Positions 36,270 to 47,600 of a DNA stretch of 64,000 bases are shown here, piece after piece. The DNA lies in assembly GCA_964019695.1 (NCBI GenBank), contig OZ026515.1, forward strand, positions 134,660,549 through 134,724,548. Direction: 5' to 3'. The notes beneath the pieces were generated by a model. The model was not told the DNA's origin and searched no databases. It saw only the letters and a list, made by a program, of their open reading frames with translations. The stretch is from Loripinus fragilis (taxonomy: Eukaryota; Mollusca; Bivalvia; Lucinida; Lucinidae). Positions within the stretch are counted from its first letter, which is position 1. Each line of letters starts with the position of its first letter. Made by a program: the position numbers and the translations under genes.

Positions 36270-36735
36270 GACATCATCGGCCCGCCAGCCAAACACCATT
36301 TAAATGGCATTTCGCTGATGGACATGTGTCGGAAGAGACCCAGTTTCAGTACATAAAGCAAACATTCATGTCAAGTTGGTCAGTGGTACCTATAATCTGC
36401 AAACAAGTAAAGCCAAATTCAACCAGTATGAAGTTAGCAGCCAGCGTCCTTTGTGTGGCGTGGAACCTGAAGACCTAGTGCATTTCATGCTGACCTGTGA
36501 AAAACTAGAAGAGGTGCGTCAGCCTTTCATCTCAAAACTAGAGACACTAATCACTTGTCATCATGGAAGTCACTGGTGGAATCAACTCGGCGACGGGGAC
36601 ATGGTCCAGCTGTTACTTGATAATACCAAACTGAAAGAAATCAACGAACCGACGAGGTTGCAGATCTGGGATATCTCTCGTGGTCTATGCTATAAATTGC
36701 ATTCCAAACGAAGTGCAATTCTTAATATGCTGTAA
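36270..36735 (+). pseudogene. C-terminal remnant of a non-LTR retrotransposon (zinc knuckle)
   Basis: SGTYNLQTSKAKFNQYEV and then PLCGVEPEDLVHFMLTCEKL form the Cys-Cys-His-Cys knuckle found after the RT in many invertebrate non-LTR elements. The frame is open to TAA at about 36733. No RT is seen upstream; that space is taken by another repeat and a DNA transposon. Confidence 0.6.
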
Positions 36736-37374
36736 AGTGACATTTTACGATATGTAAAGCTGTGATAAGGCCTTCAGAGATTTGTTGAATGCTGTGTAGC
36801 TGCTGATAAATATGTGTACATGAACTTTTAAGTATTGTACAAGAACTTTTATTCTTGGAGCTTTTAAAGTTTTAAATGGTGTTGGAACTGTACAAAGTGT
36901 ATATATATACATAAACATAAACATTTTTTAACCTAATGGAGATTTGAGTGATGCACACACAAGAGGTCTACGAGCATTTTATAGTTTCATTGGTTTTAAA
37001 CAAGAAAATCCTGGGAGAGATTGCAAGAGATTCCTTTTAGTGAAATAATCTACGTCGATACGGCGGTGCTCTAGGAAGTGGAGGAATTTCCTTTCAACTA
37101 GAACTAGATGGCCCAACATGGAATGCTGGCTTGATAGCTTTGTGATTTTTCAGGGGATCTGGACCAATATTGCTAAAGAACCCTATATTATTATGATTTT
37201 TCAGGGGGGGGTCCAGACCCCCTGTCCCCCTTCTGGATTCGTGTATGATAAAAAAGGATTCATTGTGTGAATGAAAAACAGTGCAGATCCAGTGCTGGTT
37301 GATAATAATCAGCCTAGAATTTTTGAAAAATGTGCACTGTATGCTTTATATAGTTCGCATGTGGTGTTTGAATA

Positions 37375-37625
37375 CTAACTCTTAATGTGCCAATTGCAAC
37401 AAAAGCCTTTTGCTTTTCTCGTCTGCTGAAATGTTTAAGAAGCCTCTATGGCAAACAGTGTGGACCCAGATCAGACTGCTCCAATAGGAACAGTCTGTTC
37501 TGGGGTCCACACTGTTTGCTTCTATACTTAATTAGTGAGTTATGTTTAAGGCAATTATTTGCAGCAGACAACTTCAGCAGACAACATTTTCAGATGCATT
37601 TTTTTCTTGTCTCTTTAAGGGTTAA
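37375..37625. mobile_element. TTAA hairpin MITE (atgcgccaatcgcaac family), copy 1
   Basis: Palindromic core cagatcagactgctcc/ggagcagtctg within about 250 bases. The ends are worn taactcttaatg and aagggttaa. Sister copies are at 38275, 39989 and 52759. Confidence 0.7.
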
Positions 37626-37884
37626 TGTTACAAAAAATGAAAAGGAATCTCTTTAGCACCAAATAGAAAAGATATGTAGTTGTATTTTGTAAAAAACATT
37701 TTGTACATAGTGGTCATTATTACAGATTTCTGTCTGCAATAAGTAGTGAATTATAAATTGCTCTATACCTGAATTGTTGTTGACATGAATGGACTGCAGT
37801 GGCTAATGTGTAACAAGAGGCAGGCAACCCCTGTCCCCTGTTGTCTAAAAATCAAGCACACCTACACTGCAAACTGTCTCTAAT

Positions 37885-38028
37885 CACAGGAGCTTGAAGT
37901 TCTGTCCTTAAATTACCCCTCATTAGCCTCAAAACCAAAAGCTCACGATGTCACTACGTAATGACATTATGAGATTTTCGGTTTTAGGGTTTAGAAGCGA
38001 TTTAAGGATAGAACTTCAAGCTCCTGTG
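37885..38028. mobile_element. 144-bp MITE with a 7-bp TSD
   Basis: TIR cacaggagcttgaagttct mirrors agaacttcaagctcctgtg. 'ctctaat' occurs directly on both sides (37878-37884, 38029-38035). It lies 80 bases upstream of exon a. Confidence 0.75.
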
Positions 38029-38110
38029 CTCTAATGTAACTAAGTTCCACTACTTTCGATTAAGACTTTGGTAATGCATATCTTTAAAAACGACTATACT
38101 CTTGTTTCAG

Positions 38111-38205
38111 TTTGTGTGTAAGTAGCCATTTTCTTGGACTTGCCCACTACTGTTGGAATGGAACAGATGACTTGGCTGGCAGGAGGAATATGTCTTGTGA
38201 AACCG
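38111..38205 (+). CDS. Exon a of the Ly6-like gene (signal-peptide end and first cysteines)
   Basis: The acceptor is cttgtttcag and the donor accg|gtaag. The readable frame starts one base into the exon and ends in phase 1. It encodes the end of a probable signal peptide (FLGLA before HYCWNG) and then the first two cysteines of domain 1 (YCWNGT, MSCETG). Its last base joins the two leading bases of the next exon to make a Gly codon. No in-frame ATG is present, so at least one more exon lies upstream. Confidence 0.6.
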
Positions 38206-41200
38206 GTAAGACTTTTTTGGACTATAGTAAGTGCTGTAAAACCCATTATATTCACAGCATCAGAATAGGGGGATTTAACCCTTAATGCGCCAATCGCAAC
38301 AAAAGTCGTCTGCTATTCTCGTCTGCTGAAATGTTTAAGAATCCTCTATGGCAAACAGTGTGGGCCCAGATCAGACTGCTCCTATAGGAGCAGTCTGATG
38401 TGGGTCCACACTGTTTGCTTTTAGACTTAATTTGTCAGTAATGTTAGGCAATTATTTGCAGCAGACAACTTCAGCAGATGACATTTTCAGATGCATTTTT
38501 TTCTTGTCGCTTCAAGGGTTAAAGACTGACATACTGGCATAGATTAATTTTGGTGTTATCTTATTTTATTACCTTTAAACTATAACATAATTTTTTATTC
38601 TCATAGTGGCTACTCTAAAGGAAAGAATATGCTCCCTCACGGGAGCTTATTCTTTCCTTTAATAGTAGTCCTATTTAAGAAAAGGTTTTTCTTTAGCTAG
38701 AAACAGACTCTATCATTGTTTTATTTATACAAATACATGAACCATTTTACTCTGGCTGGGTATCCACTTATTGCTTTTTGTGTAACTGAATTCAAAACTG
38801 TAAGTATGAGTGGCCGACATGGTCCAGAGACCCAATGCACATCTTACAGGTAGCTAAATACTGGTATAAACAGCATAAATAAACAGCAACATACCTTACT
38901 AGTTTCATTCAATAGTAATGGACTTAAACAGAGGATTTTACAGTCTGTTCTTGAGGTGATCTACACCATAATTATGGTCATCAGGGGGCCCTCGAACCAG
39001 CTCTTGTTTGACAAAAAACCGCCCCTGGGCTGGGCAATGTACAGTCATCAGAGGGCTGGGTCAAACCAGTGCTTGTTTAGTTTAACCCTTTACTCCATAA
39101 ATACGCATTTTGACGCCTTTGAAATATCATGTATTTGAAAATATTATGGAAAAAAGAGCATTTGCTCTTTCTGAGCAAATGCTCCATTTTTCATAATATT
39201 TTCAAAAGTATTCAAAACTTAACTTAAATTTTTCATGAATTTTTCAATGTTGTTTAAAAATAGAAAATGATGTCATGATCTAAAAATAGCATATGGAGTA
39301 AAGGGTTAAACATATTTTATTTGAAAAAAAACACCCAAATAATTATAATATACATGCATACTTACATCTGTAAATATTATAAAGGATTAGAATGAAAGCA
39401 AAGCTTATATAGCTCGTCTGCCTATCATAATATATTTGTGCTTGTTTGACAATATACAGGATATTGCTGTGTCATATGTATTTCTGTCAAACACCATTTG
39501 TTAACTAACAAGATCATGTCTGAACTAGTGCCTGGAATGTTGCCATGGAGACTGGTGGCTTTATTGTACCCATAGAAGTGTGTTTCACTGCAATACTCGC
39601 TGTTTATTTAGAAACAACATAGCTTTGGACAAAAATATCAGAAGTAATGTGCTGTAGTTAAAGATAAGGTGACAGCAAAATATATACCCTGTCCAGGTCT
39701 CTTATCTAGGGTTTCTTTTCTAATTTTTAATTCAAGGAAAGAGCTCCATTGGTAACATGATGTCAGCAAAGATGTACCCTACTCCAAAAACAATAAATCC
39801 AGGAAGAAATGGGAGTAGTACTGCAGGTCATGGGTATTTCTGTATGGTGTTTGAGTATTACATTACTAGCATGTCAGTTCATGAGGATATGTACAAAACA
39901 AAAGAAGTTCTCTACACCTGTGACACCCAACATATGTGTGATGACAAGGAGATGGGAGCAGGCTATGAGGTAAAGCTATGAACCTGTTTTAACCCTTAAT
40001 GCGCCAATCGCAACAACAGTCGTCTGCTTTTCTCATCTGCTGAAATGTTTAAGAAGCCTCTGTGGCAAACATTGTGGACCCGGACCAGACTGCTCCTATA
40101 GGAGCAGTCTGTTCTGGGTCTACGCTGTTTGCTTCTATACTTAATTCGTCAGTAATGCTAGGCAATTATTTGCAGCAGACGACTTCAGCAGGCGACATTT
40201 TCAGATGCATTTTTTTTCTTGGAGCTTTAAGGGTTAATACCCTTTATATACATATAACAGCCTATTATTTAATTTGAGAAATTATTTTTTTTGGTTTTTT
40301 GGAAAACACCAGGTTTTACTCATTGCTGAACAAATCGACCTTTGGTCAGCATTATTTATTCTTGGCAACCTTTTGTCAACAAAACCTATTCCTGGCATAT
40401 GTTTTGCTCATAATCACTGTGCTGGCCACTTGATATGGTTCAACATAACCTATTCCTTGCATACATTTTGTCAACAAAACCTATTTCTGGCATAAGTTTT
40501 GTTCACAGTGACTGTACTGGTCACTTCTTAGGTTCAACATAGTTATTCCTGGCATACGTTTTGTCAATCAGTAAAACCTGTGTTTTCCAAACAAAAAAAT
40601 AATTTGCGAAATTAATTTATAGACTGTGCTATGCATTCTTCCATCTTGTTCGAAACAAATACAGGCCATCAGTTAAGAGTGTGTACCAAAAAAAATAATT
40701 TTCTTATTTCTCACCAAAACATATGTTGTGGAAACATACTTTAAAACTTATGGGTAAGAAAGTATTTACACTTTTACTCTCAAAAAATTTGTTTATCTGA
40801 ACCTGTGAAATAATTTGGAAAGCTTCATTGTACATTTCAAATGGGTCAAAAGTTAGAATTTTTAGTTCACCTGAGCTGAAAGCTCAATTGAGGTACATTT
40901 GTATTAGTATGCTATTAAATGGTCTGTCGTCCATCTTTCCACATTTTCAAAGAAGAATGCCTCTAAAGTCAGTTGTGTTGGGGAGCGCAGTGGCTCAGTG
41001 GTAGAGTGCTTGAATCGAGACCGGGGGGCCGCGGGTTCGCGCCTTACCAGCGTCACTGCATTGTGGTCCTTGAGCAAGACACATTTATCCTAGCTTAGTA
41101 CTGGTTCAACCCAGGAAGGCCCATCCCTGTTTAACTGAAAGATTGTTGATGGGACATAAAGAATCAAATCAAACAAGCAAAAACTAAAGTCAGTTGGCCA

Positions 41201-41546
41201 ATTCTTATCAAATTCCATGTAAAGCATCATCAGAGAGGGAGAAAGGCTTTTTAAGGTTTTTGGGCTGATTGGATGGAAACTCTGGTGGCAACATAAATCT
41301 CCCACAGGCTTATAATGGGAAAAACTTTTTTAAAGAATCTTCTTCTCTGAAACCATGATGTCCACAGCTTATATATTTAGTATGTGTCAATATCTAGATG
41401 TTGTCTGCATAAATTCTGCCAACTATACCCTTGGGGTCCAAACTGGTCACACCCACAGGGATCTATACTTGTAGCTCCAATAGACTTATAATAGAAAAAA
41501 ACTCTCTTCTCTGAAACTGAGTTTCCTCAGCTAGGTGACTATGGAT

Positions 41547-41618
<72 letters not shown>

Positions 41619-44600
41619 TATTTTATAAATCTCTTGAGGGTGAGGCCTGTCTACTCTGTTATTTGTCCACACTTTAAAAAATTAAACACCAAGAGCTGTG
41701 ATGAGAAAGCCCAAGAATCATTGGTCAATGCTGCCATGTGTAAATCCCAGTCCATGAACTTGGGGTTTGATACAACATACATTGCACATGCTTTCAAGTA
41801 GTTGCCAAGTCAGTATTGTCGAAGCTATGTGATGTACTGTCAGTTTTACAGGGAAAGCTTAGTTTAAGGTATTCCAAACAACTCTGTTGACTTCTTAAGA
41901 TGATTCCTTTTAGCAGCCAAAACATGTGTTTAATGAATAAGAATATACATGCAATTGAAATTTTACGCATGCAAACTTGCTATTGTAGTTCTATATCAGT
42001 ACTTAACCCTTAAAGCGCCACCTATAATTTGCAGCAGACGACAATTTCAAATTTTGCTGTTTTTTTTCAAAAATAACAAATAAGGCATGATATTTCATGA
42101 TAATCGTCTGCTGGCAGACGATTCTCATGAAATATCATACCTTATTTATGTCAAAAACAAGGAAAGATGTCACAAAATTTGTCGTCTGCTGCAGTCGTGA
42201 TTGGCGCTTTAAGGGTTAATAGTTTTACAGTCTTTGCCAGTAACCAACATCTAGTCACCTACTATATGGTAAATGTTCTAAAACAAATACTTTTCTCAAC
42301 TTAAAAATGGCTGTTATGAGTTTGATTCGCAAAATGCAGGCATTGTCTGATCTGGATGAATACTTATTTTATTGGCCTTTGTGTCAGGCATTTGTTATGC
42401 GCCCACCATGACAATGGCCGGGGCATTAAGTGTTACCCCTGTCCATACATACATACTTACGTACGTATGTATGTCTGTCCAAACGATGTCCGCTCTCTAA
42501 GTCGAATTTTTTTTATCAGAATTTTATGAAACTTGGTCACATTGTTTAGTACCATACCATGATGTCTTCTTCAAGTTCGATAATGGTCAATATCGCACCA
42601 TGCTTTCAGTAGTTATGGCTCTTTGTTTATGAAAATTCACCATTTGAAACGATGTCCGCTCTCTAAGTCAAATGTTTTTTATCAGAATTTATGAAACTTG
42701 GTCACATTGTTTAGTACCATGATGTCTTCTTAAAGTTTGAAGATTGCCTATATCGCACCATACTTTCAGTAGTTATGGCCCTTTGTTTATGAAAATTCAC
42801 CATGTTTTGTTTCGTTTTTTGTTAGATTTGATTCTTTATGTCCCATCAACAATCTTTCAGTTAAAGAGGGACGGGTCTTCCTGGGTTGAACCAGTACTAA
42901 GCTAGGATAAATTTGTCTTGCTCAAGGACCACAACACAGTGACGCCGGTGAGGCTCGAACAAATTCTCCATGTGAAACAATGTCCGCTCTCTAAGTCAAA
43001 TATTTTTTATCAGAATTTTATGAAACTTGGTCACATTGTTTAGTACCATGATGTCTTCTTCAAGTTTGATAATGGTCCATATCACAACATGCTTTCAGTA
43101 GTTATGGCCCTTTGTTTATGAAAGTTCACCATTTGAAACGATGTCTGCTCTCTCTAAGTTGAATATTTTTTATCAGAATTTTATGAAACTTGGTCATATG
43201 ATATGCAGATTGACGGCAAGCGGGGGCAGGGAGGCCCAAGCAAACATGGAAGAAACTGACAGAGAAAGACTGCCGTGAGTGGATGATGCCCCTGCACCTG
43301 CACGTTAATCAAAAATCCGATTATGATGATGATGATATGTCACATTGTTAAGTACCATGATGTCTGCTTTAAGTTCGATAATGGTCAATACCGCACCATG
43401 CTTTCAGTAGTTATGGCCCTTTGTTTATGAAAATTATTCCCGCTCTCTAAGTCCATTACTTTAAATCAGAATTTTATGAAACTTGGTAACATTGTTAAGT
43501 ACCATGATGTCTTCTTCAAGTTGGCTAATGGTCTCTATGACACTATGCTTTCAGCAGTTATGGCCCTTTGTTTATGCAATCTACCGTTTTAATCGATGTC
43601 CGCTCTCTAAGTCGAATAGTTTGATCAGAATTTTATGAAATTTTGTCACAATTTTTAGTACCATGATGTCTTCTTCAAGTTTGATAATGGTCTTTATGGC
43701 ACCATCTTTTAAAGTGTTATTGCCCTTAGTTTATGAAAAATCATCGGTTGAAATGATGTCTGCCCTCTGAGATGAATAGTTTTGATAATTATTCAATGAA
43801 ACTTGGTCACATTATTAAGTACCATAATGTCCTCAAGTTTCAGAATGGCCCATATCGCATCATGCCTTCAGGAATTATTGCCCTTTGTTTATGACAATTT
43901 CATATTTATGCAAATTTGGCAATAGCGGGGCATCCGTGTCCCATGGACACATTTCTAGTTTAAGAAATTTTAGAACACTTACTTTGAACAATAATTTGTA
44001 CTGCTGTGCTGGCCAATAAAAATATTGTTACATATAACACCTTATTATAACACAGATTTAGATAATGTTGTGGCTCCAAGAAAATTTTACAATGGAATTT
44101 GAAACCTTTCTAGTAAATAAGTAACATCTACTTGTATTTGTAGGCTACATATAAAGGACACAGTGGAAATGTGTTTTGTTGCAACAGCAATAACTGTAAC
44201 AATAAAATCCTCTCACAAGCTCAGGAACATATGCATACCTGCATAGCTGGTGTACAGGACAAAACTAGATCATCAGGTATGTAACAAAGAAATCCTCTCA
44301 CAAGCTCAGGAACATATGCATACCTGTATAGCTGGTGTACAGGACAAAACTAGATCATCAGGTATGTAACAATGAAAACCTCTCAGGAGCCCAGGAACAT
44401 ATGCATACCTGTATAGCTGGTGTACAGGACAAAACTACATCATCAGGTATGTAACTATGAAAACCTCTCAGGAGCCCAGGAACATATGCATATCTGTATA
44501 GCTGGTGTACAGGACAAGACTACATCATCATGTATGTAACAATGAAAACCTCTCAGGAGCCCAGGAACATATGCATACATGTATAGCTGGAGTACAGGAC

Positions 44601-47600
44601 AAGTCTACATCATCAGGTATGTAACAATGAAAACCTCTCACTATCCCAGGAACATATACATCCCTGTATAGCTGGAGTACAGGACAAGTCTACATCATCA
44701 GGTATGTAACAATGAAAACCTCTCACTATCCCAGGAACATATACATCCCTGTATAGCTGGTGTACAGGACAAGTCTACATCATCAGGTATGTAACTATGA
44801 AAACCTCTCACTAGCCCAGGAACATATGCATACCTGTATAGCTGGTGTACAGGACAAAACTACATCATCAGGTATGTAACTATGAAAACCTCTCAGGAGC
44901 TCAGGAACATATACATCCCTGTATAGCTGGTGTACAGGACAAAACTACATTACCAGGTATGTAACAATGAAAACCTCTCACTAGCTATGGTATGGTATCT
45001 ATAGAACAATGAGGGAGAGGAGACAGGTTTTCAGGAAGGTCTTGTCTGGGGTTCAGATTTCAAGATTTTCTTTACATAAGAGGCAATTTAGCAGATGGAC
45101 TAGACTCTATTGAAAGTTATTTATGCATAGTAAAAGAATCCATCATGAATGTGAGGGTGGGATAGAAAAATCTGTCTGGAGGATCACCATTTGGCATCAC
45201 AAGGCTTGAGGAGTGCTGACAGTGATCTAGAGAGATGGATTTTCTTATTCGCCCCTCTCACAAATGATGGGTTCTTTATCCTGATCACTTCCAGAAGTTT
45301 CTGAAATGCTGAGATGCAATATTGCATGATTACATCCCTTTGACATGACTATGTCTTCACTAGATGATCATGCACATAAATTACCAACACAACCAATATA
45401 CAGCCCACATGGGTAGATAATGTTGTGTGATAAGAATTTCTACCCCTGGCTAAAATATCAGATGTACTTATCCATCATGCAAGAAAGTTGCCATGGTGAA
45501 AATTTTCAGGATTATTCCTGAATTTAGGATTTTGAGGCTGACTTTCCAAAGAAAGTCAGCCTCAAAATGCTGAATTCAGCAAATTATAATAGCTTCTCTG
45601 ATCTGTTTACAGATAATCTAAATACTAATCATTTGAACTTGAAATTAATGGGGGGGGGGGGGTTTACAGGAATACTGCAAGTTTGATGTTATGGAATTCT
45701 AAAGTTCCGGATTTTGGAAATTATGAACCTTCACCCATAAGGTTGTTTCTAAATATATATGTGCAGCTATCCAGTGTGTCTGCGTGTGCAATCAGGGAAG
45801 GTTCTGGTGAGACTTTGCATAGATTTAAGCTTTCTGAACTTGAGCTGTTAGTCTATGTGAAACATACCAAATTCTGTGCGTGAAATTTTTTAAAATTTCT
45901 GAAATCCTGAACTTTGAACATTCAAATATTAAAACTTGCAAATTCCCACTAAATATTAGTACTGGGCCCGTAGTGCAGTCAGTGGTGAGTCCGACTGTAA
46001 ATCCAGGGGTTGCGAGTTCATTATCCAGGCCATGTCCCATACTTTTGTTGAGATTGATCATGAAATCATTTCTACGGTCATTCTCCTCCTTCCGCTGATA
46101 CAAGAAGGGCTGTTGTCTGAGTTACAAGCTAAAGTATGTGCACAAAGTACTGGTTAACCGCTTAGTCAAGCTTGCCCAGGAAAAAAGCTGTGGCTTGGTA
46201 AGCTGACCGTCTCAACATGACCAAGGCTAGTGACTGGGACGTAAAATGTCAACCCAAACAAACAAACTAAATATTAGCTATTTCAAGTTTAAATATTTAC
46301 ATTTCTGATGTGAGTCCTTTGAGCTTCACTTACTTTGCAAGAGACCCAATTTGTTAATGATTCCATGAATAGACCAATATTGAATTTATTTCTTAACTGC
46401 TCAATTGGTTTTATAAAAACTGAAACTAAAACAGAGAAGCTTTTATAACCTCCCCAATTCAGTATTTTGAGGCTGACTTCCTATAGAAAGCCAGCCTCAA
46501 CATGTCCTAATTTTTTGTACAGGGGAAATTAGATGGTGCCCGACAGAAAAGATGCCATGCCTGCGGACAAGAAAAACCACAAGATCAACAGATACAGAGG
46601 TAGAAGAGTTTCTGGAAGAGAGATATAGTTGTGATGTAATGAATATCTGTGCCTCACAGAATTTTAGCAGTGTTCTTTTACAAGCATGTAAAGTTATATG
46701 GGTAAGTTTCTGGAAGAAAGATATAGTAAGTTGTGATGTAATGAACATCTGTGCCTCACAGAATTTTAGCAGTGTTCTTTTACAAGCATGTAAAGTTATA
46801 TGGGTAAGTTGTTTCTGGAAGAAAGATATAGTTGTGATGTAATGAATATCTGTGCCTCACAGAATCTTAGCAGTGTTCTTTTACAAGCATGTAAAGTTAT
46901 ATGGGTAAGTTTCTGGAAGAAAGATATAGTAAGTTGTGATGTAATGAACATCTGTGCCTCACAGAATCTTAGCAGTGTTCTTTTACAAGCATGTAAAGTT
47001 ATATGGGTAAGTTGTTTCTGGAAGAAAGATATAGTTGTGATGTAATGAATATCTGTGCCTCACAGAATCTTAGCAGTGTTCTTTTACAAGCATGTAAAGT
47101 TATATGGGCAAGTTGTTTCTGGAAGAAAGATATAGTAAGTTGTGATGTAATGAACATTTGTGCCTCACAGAATCTTAGCAGTGTTCTTTTACAAGCATGT
47201 AAAGTTATATGGGTAAGTTGTTGGAAGAGAGGTATAGTTGTGATGTAATGAACATCTGTGCCTCACAGAATCGTAGCTGTGTTCTTGTACAAGCATGTAA
47301 AGTTATATGGGTAAGTTGTTTCTGGAAGAGAGTTATAGTTATGATGTTATGAACATCTGTGCCTCACAGAATCTAAGCAGTATTCTTGTACAAGCATGTA
47401 AAGTTATATGGGTAAGTTGTTTCTGGAAGAGAGTTATAGTTGTGATGTAATGAACATCTGTGCCTCACAGAATCTAAGCAGTATTCTTGTACAAGCATGT
47501 AAAGTTGTATGGGTAAGTTGTTTCTGGAAGAGAGTTATAGTTGTGATGTAATGAACATCTGTGCCTCACAGAATCTAAGCAGTATTCTTGTACAAGCATG

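Larger units (their letters stand above)
42370..43965. repeat. Tandem array of about 155-bp units (gatgtccgctctctaagtc)
   Basis: About eight units of 'gatgtccgctctctaagtc', 'gaaacttggtcacattg', 'tagtaccatgatgtcttctt' and 'agtagttatggccctttgtt'. It starts at 'ggccggggcattaagtg' and ends at 'gcggggcatccgtg'. A SINE fragment and a non-LTR tail are inserted inside. Confidence 0.82.

Noticed and set aside
40976..41060. True tRNA gene
   Set aside because: Box A and B are present, but the sequence cannot form a proper cloverleaf and has a SINE body, tail and target duplication.
41463..41801. ORFs encoding long Asp or Ile runs
   Set aside because: They are translations of the (ATC)n microsatellite on the two strands.
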